Shown here: piece by piece, positions 44,857-57,900 of the stretch | How the letters are laid out: each line of letters opens with the position of its first letter | Position numbering within the stretch: position 1 is the stretch's first letter | Origin: Lethocerus indicus | Lineage: Eukaryota > Arthropoda > Insecta > Hemiptera > Belostomatidae | Length of the DNA: 64,000 bases | Direction: 5' to 3' | Assembly (NCBI GenBank): GCA_019843655.1 | Contig: JACDQD010000004.1 | Coordinates: forward strand, 26,795,872-26,859,871 | Translations under genes and position numbers: made by a program | The notes under the pieces: model-generated | The model's input: only the letters and a program-made list of their open reading frames with translations | Database searches by the model: none | What the model was told of the DNA's origin: nothing

Positions 44857-47037
44857 ATGTTCACTCCTTTTTTCTCATATATAATAATGGGTTTTATAAA
44901 CTATTAAATTGATTAAATATCATAATTGTTTATATTTATTTCTTACTAATAAAACTAAGTAATAATACACCATTAACCACCACATTGTCATATTGTTATT
45001 TATTATATTGTCACTCATTGTTTTCCTCTTTTCCAGAAACCTTAATAATTAAAAGATATACATGTATATCCATCTATAAATTAACATTTGCACAACTTAA
45101 ATTATTCATCGAATGCCAGCACTCACATCAATCAACCTTACAATTTTCAGTCTTTTTACTACTTGCAATGAACACTCCATCCCAGAATTTGACTGAATAG
45201 GTCACTGGAAAATTCATAAATATTTATTGTATATTAGTATTATTCAAGAAGTAGATACTTTTCTAGAAGTAACTTTGTTCACAGTAGGGTTATCGAAGGC
45301 ACCATACATTTGTTGTACATCAGCTATTTTCAAAATCCACAAGTTTATTCATAACATAATACATTAAGTACCTTTTTACAGCAAGAAGAAATTATGATAT
45401 TTGGGAATAATTATGTTAAAAACAATTGTTCCTAGTGGAAAGTCAATATTACGTGAAACAGATCTTTATAAAATATATACACATTTGAATTACTAATTCC
45501 TACAATACAAGCTCAATGCTAGCGAAACACTTAGTAAAATCATGGTTATGCTCCCCTAGTCGAATATGAACGTTTCCTGCAAAACAAAATAAAATGTTTT
45601 CATTAGCGGTTTAGAATCAATGAGAATTACAAACTTTTAATTTTACTTTACATTCTTGTTAAAATTCCTTTTTAAGAATTTTCCAGTGACAGGAAGAGGC
45701 CCCTGCAGTATTTTACTGAATTCTTTCCTCTATCAAGGAGAAATAATACAACAGCAAGAAAACTGAATTCATGCAGATAAATTATTATGACTGTTTCCAT
45801 TAAAAATTGCAGTATGAATGCTTGATAATAATACAGACACAATTTCCTTTTATGTGAGAAGGATTAGAAAAAAATTCTGATGACAACACAAAAATGCATT
45901 ATTTAAATAAGTTTAATTGATGCTCGATTAATAGAATATTGAAACATTTAGGAGTTTAAACAAAATGTATAAAGGTCTTTCTTTTAAAACTAATAAAAAA
46001 ATGTATAAAAAATGATTTAATTATTATATTTCAAAAAATTTAGATACAATAATGACAGATATACTGAGTGGCTTAAGCACTTACCAAGTGCTGAGTGGCA
46101 ATTTTACTAAGTTTTAATCAGAACAATTATATTATAAATTGCAAACCAAGATCTCAAAAGTTGTAATAAAGATATTCTAGTTTGCCCTTCACATATTTTT
46201 TCCTGATCAAACTTATAAAATAATCAAAAAATAAAAGAAAATGATATAGACTTAAGTCACTCAATATATTTCTAACCAATCAGCACTAAATGTTGCTGCA
46301 TATTGTATAAATAAAGGGATCAGACCCAAATAGGACTTTAGCTTTGACTGAGTAGCCCATAAGTATAAATAAATATTAAAGAAGACTACCAGGGCCAGGG
46401 ACAATGGACGAATGCAACTGAAAATACACCCACACCGCCGCCTCACAAATATGTACATAAATAATCAAAATGCGTGCGCTACAAAATGCGAGACGAGGGA
46501 GGTATTTAAAATAATTACAATTTAATAAAGTGTAATATAATAATCATAATTTCTATTATCCATGAAAGCATATTATAGAACAAGAAATATAGGTACAAGT
46601 ACACCTTACGTAGGTATCGTGACACTACATAGACACTCTACAAATATGCGAGAGATAAAGAGAGAAAACATCATTTGTGAAAACAAAAACACAGAAATCT
46701 AACTCAAATAGGTCAAGAACGTAACTGGGTAAAATAATTTATACAGTCACTAAAGCGCAATATATTTTAGAGTCTTCAAACATTCGTTATATATAAAATA
46801 TAATTAAAGAAGAAATTCTTGAGGAATCGGAATGTAAGTCTATATATATATATATACGCAATTTTGATGCAAAGAAAAACACCGCACTTCACATTTTTTC
46901 GCACTTTTTTCAAAATAAAACAATTTATCTGATCGAGAACCTCCAGGGTTCGACCCGGAGGCTTTGTGTGAGTTGAGGAAAATACGCACAAATGTTCGTA
47001 GTTTCCCGAGGTTTCAACCGTGGAGTACGGATTTGGA
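44857..47037. other. Convergent 3' regions of Rpt6 and Arf1
   Basis: Left part: Rpt6 3' UTR with AATAAA at 44,948-44,953. Right part: probably a long Arf1 3' UTR on the minus strand. Minus-strand AATAAA candidates are near 45,226 and at 45,344-45,349, which would make the Arf1 3' UTR about 1.7-1.8 kb. The portion 46,380-47,037 has noticeably more CpG and GC than the rest and includes a GC-rich hairpin. The small open frames here have no recognisable product. Confidence 0.55.
46940..46961 (-). other. GC-rich stem-loop in the Arf1 3' UTR
   Basis: CCTCC-A-GGG, a five-base loop, then CCC-GGAGG pair as eight G-C-rich base pairs with one bulged A. It starts about 77 nt downstream of the Arf1 stop codon in an otherwise AT-rich region. 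The loop reads TTCGA on one strand and TCGAA on the other. A role in mRNA stability or translation is possible but not shown. Confidence 0.5.
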
Positions 47038-50118
<3,081 letters not shown>

Positions 50119-50576
50119 TTATTCCAAGTATTATTAATAGATCAATTTAAACAGTATAAGTCTAACAAATTAAAAAACAGATTCTTTTTAATTTTAGTTA
50201 AATGAACAGTAGAAACAATTTAAACTTAAGATCAGAGCATATGTCATCCAGTAATAAAAAGGACACGACGGAAAAATTCCGCGTATTAAGTATTTTAAAT
50301 CACACCTGAAGTTAAAGAACAGCGATTACAGTTTCTTAAAATCGTTTATAAGAGTCTAAATGCGATGCCACACACGACGAGATCTCGCCTCAAACTAATC
50401 CCGAGCAGTGAGAACCCTATTACTCATTACGACCCAGGCTCACACACTATTATCAAGGACTCCTCCCAAAGAAACGCCGAAAATGAACAGTTGAATAGAT
50501 TCGCAAGGAAACAAAACGCGAATCGACGTTTTAGCAGACGGAATAGCGAAAGGAGTTCACGAATTGGGGAACTTAC

Positions 50577-50760
50577 CGTCAATTGAAGACGAAAATTTAA
50601 ATAATAATATATAACGACACAAGTACACGTCCGATATTGCTTTACAAGATGGCGGACGTCGAAGGAAAAGATTCGTGGTAGTTGCCACGTAAAGCAATAG
50701 AAGCCATTGCGTGATTCACCCAATCACGTGACAGGCAATGCCTACCATATCACTATACCT
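50577..50760 (-). promoter_or_regulatory. Arf1 5' UTR exon and core promoter with YY1-like site and E-box
   Basis: The predicted non-coding first exon of Arf1 ends at 50,577 (minus-strand donor GTAAGT). Upstream, the minus strand reads CCGCCATCTTG at 50,645-50,655, a good match to the YY1/Pho motif often found near start sites of housekeeping genes. A palindromic TCACGTGA lies at 50,724-50,731, overlapping a CCAAT word at 50,720-50,724. The stretch is rich in CpG. The exact start site is not determined; I place it between these motifs and the donor. Confidence 0.6.
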
Positions 50761-51316
50761 TTCCTATAATGCATATCATTGACCCCACTTTAAATAAAAA
50801 TATTATCAAATGCGATCATATTTATAAAATTCACATTTATGCAACCATTTAAATTAATAAAATAAAATTTATTTTCTTGTATAATACTCCTGCTCGAATA
50901 AGTTATTAGTAGTGTACACAGATTGATACTTCACATTTTTGTCAATAGAATAATGAAGAATATCCGGTAACCAAATGTTACATTTAAGAGACGAACTTTT
51001 TGACGACAGTGTTTTCGATACACAGTTTAAATATAGATAAAATAACATAAATTTCTTTTCTTACTTTTTTTTAATTTGACAATAACGAGACATCACATTG
51101 ATAAAGGTTAAGTTCAAACTTGGGAGAATGAACAACCAAATAGTGCCAGTCATTTAACAATTCAATTCCTAAACGGATTATAAGAAATTATTAAAATTCG
51201 ATTTTGCATTATTATCACATTCGGTAAAGCGTAATTTAAAGTCACCCTATTTATACTTATAATAAAAAGGAAGGAAATATTTCTTAAACTAAGATCCTAA
51301 TAATTACCTTAAAATA

Positions 51317-51355
<39 letters not shown>

Positions 51356-51913
51356 CATATATATAAAGTTACGATGCATCATTTTTTTACTTTTTTATAT
51401 CGATGCTGAGTCTAGATTGGATATATAGGCTTTTTTTGATAAGGAGTTGGCAAAACTAGCTGGCGGTTGAATGCACTGTTATTGGAATATTGTTATGGTG
51501 TACTGTTATTGTGTTTATTATTTCAAGATAAAAGTATTATGCTATATTTAGCCAAAACGGTGAGGCATCGCGTGGATTATTTTTTTTTCTTAAGTTCTCT
51601 AATGGTTATGTGAGCGTTGATCTTTGAACTTGGGAGTTTTACGGATGTTTGAATACTACTGACTGATTAGTATCACGCATTTTCTTTGAGTTCTCGTATC
51701 CATGTTTACTGATTCATTTAAGAAGTAAGTACGCACTGATTTTTAAGTGACATTGTGTTTTCTTGGTTATCTTATTTCTTATACAGGCAAATGTTCTGAA
51801 TATTTCAATCTTTAAACTGTTTCTGGACTCAAGTGTTTAGTAACGGACTAGAGTTTTGTGGTATTTGCTGTTCATGATTTAGCATATTTGTTTTACAGTT
51901 AATTGAATCAGTT
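50761..51913. promoter_or_regulatory. Arf1/SETDB1 intergenic region and SETDB1 5' UTR
   Basis: AT-rich spacer with a TA microsatellite at about 51,321-51,352. Near the SETDB1 end a donor GTAAGT at 51,725-51,730 and an acceptor TTTTACAG ending at 51,898 define a likely 5' UTR intron of 174 bp, placing the SETDB1 start codon 15 bp into the second exon. The first exon and promoter would then lie upstream of 51,724. Confidence 0.5.
51321..51352. repeat. (TA)n microsatellite
   Basis: About 15 TA units followed by ACATACATATATATA, in the Arf1/SETDB1 spacer. Confidence 0.85.
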
Positions 51914-54900
51914 ATGGATCATTCAAGGGATGAGGTAGTTTTGATAGATGATAATTCAGATGTTGAAATGTTAGTTGAAGTTAAACAACCTAAAAAAAAA
52001 CCAAGAAGTTTGCCAAAACCACCAGACAAAGATGAAGATGATTTCTCAGCCCGGGTGAAAAGGTTTTTAGAATCTTGTTGTGTTGTTGAGCGTATCAACC
52101 TCGATTCTGATTCTGATGATGAGAAGAAGACATCATCAAAATGTTTAAATCCTTACTGTCCATCTGGAGAAGATTTGCAAGTTGCACCAGAATTTGTTAA
52201 ATCCCATTTTGGTGTATTGAAGACAAAAAACCAACAAGTTTGCATGCACTGTTTTAATTTGTCTGTTAAATACTTCAAGGTAAATATATTACAACATGTT
52301 TATTATGTAATCTATTATAGAGATATGTGTAATGTATGAAAAATACCATTGATGCAGGAAACTAGTTGTCTATAACATAATAATTAGTTTATAAAAAATG
52401 GGCTGTGATCTTTGGCCACTGAGACAGTTTTGAATCTCAAAACTTGAGAACGTTTTGAGCTATTGAGACCATTAATGGTTCAAGTTAAATTCTTGTAGGT
52501 ATAACAAATTTGTACTAAGTGATTAATAGATTTCTTAAACAAGAAAAAATATTAAAAGATTAAAAATAGGTAAAGGTTTAGATAGAGCTGAATGGATATT
52601 GTATGCTATTGTTCAAAATACACCAAGGGGAAATTGGCTTCTTGACTTAATTTTTAAGTAGTATTCATTAGTTCAAAGTTCATAATAATTTATTTTAATA
52701 TCTGTTTAGGAATTGGCCCAGAGAATCAAAAACCAAGAGAATGTTTTCACTGTAGAGTTTCCTAAATGTAGCCCTGTTGTTCTTATTGATTCTGATGATG
52801 AAGAGGAAGTTCTTCATAAAGGTTTAATTTGATTACTTTAAATTACAATCAAGGTTTTATGCAAATTATAAATATTTTCTGTTGTTCTGCAAGAATTTGC
52901 ATGAATGAGCTTAATAAAAGAATATTATTACCATGTTATAAATCTTATGTATCAGCAATTGGGAAAATAAATAAATGGTGGCTATTTAAAATGAATTGGC
53001 ATTATTTTGGTGCTGCAGTTGTTCAATGTATACAAGTTTATGTTTTGAACCATTGCAGTAGTATTAGCTTGAGTCTTACTGTGAATTTAAAAATTTTACA
53101 GTACACCCCAAATAAATGTTAAAAAATTCCAAACCCTGAGTGTTAAAGATAAGTCTGGGTTTTGATTGAGCTTAATTCAACTAGTATACCAAAGTCTATT
53201 AAATAGAAGACAAATTATTTTGTGTTATATTATTAATATCATATGTAAATTATTCTTTTATAGATGAATTGATTTCTAAAGAGGGTATACAGCTTCTGGC
53301 AACAAATTTTGATGAGTGCATGAACAGTTTCTTCAAAAAACATAATATTTTATTTCAAGAAAGAAAAGGGGATGAATTTTTAAGTAGAAAAGTTAAAGAG
53401 TTGGAAAGTATGCAGCAGGATCATCTTGTTATAATTTTGAAATTAACAATTCTTTTTTCTATGTTGTGTGTGTCCCTTATATTTGTTATTTTTAGAGTCT
53501 CTAGTTGACATGAGGAACGACTTGATATCTGAAGAAAAAGCATTAATGAGTACTATGAGCAATCTCTACAGAGCTTATTTGCCACAAACTAAGGTCATTG
53601 TAATGAATTGCATTTTCTGTGAAATGTTACTAGCTTATTTCTTACCCTTTGGTTTCTGTATTTAAGCACTTCAAAACTGAATTCTTAGTATTCTTTTAGC
53701 AATAAGAAATATTTGTATATTAGTGATTAACTGAATATCCATAATTATTTCTAAATAATAGCTTCTTGGTTATTGGTTATGAATTGAAACATTATCTAAT
53801 AATGGCATATAACTCATTTCATTTTTTTTAATTTCAGGAAGTTGAAAGGATTAATTTACCTTATGAAGAATTGAGACCATATGTTAAGCATCAGGAACAA
53901 ATTGACTCCAAAAGCAATTCATCAGAAAATGTTAGCTTTTTTAAGAAGCATTACAGTGCAGTGATGTTTTTGATAAATAAGTGAAATTATAGTGACAACA
54001 AATCAAATATGAGAATAATATTGATATAGTCCTGTATATGCTTTTATGCACGTTAACATTAAATAATAGAAGAAATAGTTTGCAGTGTAGTTAATCCAGC
54101 TTATGTGACCACAGTGGCTCTAGAACATTGCTTCTGAGTCCACTGGTCCAGGTTTGAGTCGGAATGTACCAATGGGTGATAGGATAAGTTAAATTATCCT
54201 CTGGTAGTGATCACCTAACCTTAGCATACCAATCCATAAAATCGAGGAGAAAATGAATAATTATTTTATATATTTACAATTTTTTTTTTATATATTTTAT
54301 ATCACCTCTTCTATTTTTTTTATTTTAAACGTTATTTATAACTATGAGATATTGTGATTACGCAGGAAGTTATTATGATTCATGAGGCTCCGTTTTCAAA
54401 TGAACCGAAATACCTTCCAGTAGCTGGTGATCTTGTTGAAAGAAATAAACTTAAAGCTGGAGATCGGGTTTATGTAATGAAGGTTTCAACATTTTCTGAA
54501 TGGGTCCCTGGCAGTATTGAAGAGGTTATACAGAAACAGAGTGAGGTACATATCAAGAAAAGAATTTCAAGCATCTTTATTGATAGTGTGACTTTGTATG
54601 ACTGTAGTTTAGTTAATTTATTTGATCTTATAGAATATAAATACTTTCCAATTTGTTACAATCATATTGTTAAAGGGAGGAACAGTGAAAGAAACATATC
54701 GTGTGAAGATTGATAGTGGGAAACAAATTTCTTATCAAAAAGAAGTTGTGGCTGGTTATATGGCATACTGGGATCCATCAAAACGGCAGTTACCATTGGG
54801 CACTCGTGTTATCGCACTTTCCACTGCCAATCACAAAATGCCCAAAAAGTTTTTCTCTGGTATCACTGCTGAATATCTTACCAATACTAACAAAAATAGG

Positions 54901-57900
54901 TTAGTAACTTTTTTCTATCTTTTCTTATGTTTACTATTAATATTTTCAACCTGAACCAAAATTATATACTTATTACAATTATTTCAGTTTTCATTAGTGT
55001 GATGTAGCATAACTGGACTCACAGTTAAATTTCCTTGTAACAAGAGCAGATTTTTCTTATCCGTTCTTGTATTCTGCCTCCACTTGCTACAATAACTGTA
55101 CAGTACCACTGGCTACTAACATGCTTAATTACTTCTCTAATCTAGTATTGAAACTATACTGAAGATGTTGAGAAGCTGAAACTAGTATAGCATAAGATCT
55201 AATCTGGTGGAGACAGAACTTATCAAGACTGATATTATACAATTATTATAGTTATAGCATGCAATTTTAAATAAAGTTTTTCATCAGTTTTTTATGTTAA
55301 AGCTTAAATATTTAAAAATATATAGATGTTATTTATGAACTGCAGGTATTTAATATTTTTTGATGATGGATATGCACAATATACTCGACATGAAGATGTA
55401 CGTGTGGTTTGTGAATCAAAGGAAGATGTGTCAGAATATTTTAAGCCTGGTAGTAATGAATTCATACGTCAGTATTTAGACAAATTCCCTGAGAGGCCAA
55501 TGCTCAAAGTACGTCCAATGGAAACAATAAAAACAGAATATGGAGGTGTGTTAACAAATTTCAGCTAACAAAATAATTTAAAAAATGGTTAATTTGTTTA
55601 ATACTTTTAATATCTTATTCAAGGGCACTGGTATAATGCACGGGTTAAAAATATTGATTGCGCTTTGGTTCAGATGTTGTTTCTGAAAGATTTGCGCACA
55701 GAATGGATATATAGAGGGTCAAACAGGTTATATCCGCTCTTTTCACAGTTTAAAATGAAAAAGGATCAGTCACGTCATAGAGGCAATTTAAGGGTATGCT
55801 TACATATTTCACAATTTAAGATGATTTTGATTTAAGATGGCTTCTTATTTGCTTTTATATTTAAATTCAAGAGATTATGTGTTAAATTTTAACATTATTT
55901 CAGAAAAATAGACCCATTGTTCAATATTCAGATGGAATTGAGAGTATGGAAACAAGTTATGTTGATTATTCGAATGAAATTGAAATAGATCAACCTCGTG
56001 CAGTTGCACGGAAAAGTAGTGCTAAACAAGTATTTTCATTCTGGGATAGAAAGAGTATGAAAGAACCAGGTTTACCAGATTATGGACGCATAGAGGTAAT
56101 AGTTTGTAATTTACCTCATTTTTATTTAACTAAGTTGCATTGCTATTAAATTTATACTTTATATATTGATATTTTAATGCAAAGTCATCATGTTATTATA
56201 TATAAAGAGCATAGCATAAACATCTTTCATTTTATATACTGGGCTGCAGTGGTACAATTGCTAGAAGTATAGGTTTTGAACCATTGAGACTACTAGTGGT
56301 GCAAATTTGATTCTCGCTTCAAGCATAAAATATCTGAACCTTGGTTGTTAAGACTAAATTACATTAAGAGTTAAATTGAAGAGATTTATTTGCATGTAGA
56401 AGTATTTGCATGTTGTTGAACAGAATTTAGTGCATGTAGTATGTTATATATTAACCCCAGGAGAAAACAAGTTGTGCAAACAGGCATATTTAGGTAAATC
56501 TTTTCCGATTTGTTATTTTAATAATTGAATTTTGTTTTCAGACAATAATACCAGATGGACCTGAGCCCAAAATTTATGTTAAACATACATGTGATCCTAA
56601 ATGCATTTCATGGACATTATACTCATCACAAAAAGCTCGAGGGTGTAATCCACTCAGTATACCTCATATGTTTGGATTTAGAAGGTGTTTGACTTTATTG
56701 TATATATTAGTGAAAATTGTGTCTGGTTTAAGTCCTGGGGTGTGTGTTTATCTTGTGAAATTAGGTTGTGAAAGCATAATTAAGTTAAAATTGAAATTTG
56801 GAATTTATAATGGTATACTCTGTATCCTCTAGAATGTGTTCATTCCATTATAATTAAACCACATTATTGACAAATACTTATTGATTTTATTAACACAAAT
56901 AATACAGTATTCTTGTCTAAAAAATTGGATTTTGTAACACGGAATTTATTTTCCATATATTAGTAAAAAAAAGTAAATTTTAACCCTGTTATAATTACCA
57001 GATTAGGTTTCAGATGGTTGGTGATTCAGAACAGGATATTGTATATAAAGCGCCTTGCGGTAGGGTATTGAGGAATCAAGATGAAATTCATGAATATCTT
57101 AGTTTAACTGACTCTAAATTGACTGTAGAATCATTTGATTTTAACTTCTGGGTTAATATATTTGATGAAATGGTTGTTTCAGAAAGATTTATTAAAATAA
57201 AGGTGAGTTTCATTATGTAAATTTTTGTGAGATTGTCACCTTTTTTAATGGCTAATTACATTGCAGAAAATTATTATTACTGAATGATTTATAATTTCAA
57301 TAAAATTAAGCCACATTATTTTAGGATTTATCATATGGCCGAGAAAAAGTCCCTATTCCCTGTGTGAACACTGTAGATAATTCTGTGCCAAATTACATGG
57401 ACTATATAACAGAAAGAAGGGGTTGTGATGGAGTCTTTCTTAACTTGGATTCAGGGTTCCTTACTTGTTGTGACTGCACAGACAACTGTGAGGTATTGCA
57501 CTTATTTTTAGCCTATTATGTATTCACTATTGATTTTAATGAGGAACTTTGGAAATTGATCTTGGCTGATCTTTTTTTCCAGGATAAAATGAAGTGTGCA
57601 TGTTGGCAAAAGACTATTCAAGGTTATAAAGCACTAGGGAGAAAGAATAACACAGATCCCAATTCAATAGGTTACAAGTTTAGACGCTTGCCCGAACTTG
57701 TATCAACAGGAATTTATGAGTGTAATGAAATGTAAGATATTTAATATTATATTATGAATTAAGTAAATTTATAACATGATTAGTGTTGATTTGTTTGTGA
57801 ATGTTTTTGAAGGCATTGTGTTATATAAAAAATATATTTGATTGATGAAGGTAATGAAGCACTACCGTAATTAAATGAAAACATTTTAATATATTTTCAC

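Noticed and set aside
46935..46965. GGGTTCGACCC as a tRNA T arm
   Set aside because: Loop and stem lengths do not fit a T arm and no other tRNA arms are present; better explained as a 3' UTR hairpin.
53408..53508. Continuation of SETDB1 exon 3 as an open frame with a hydrophobic stretch
   Set aside because: It is intron read-through; using donor GTATGC at 53,408 joins smoothly to the acceptor before 53,496 and continues the coiled coil.
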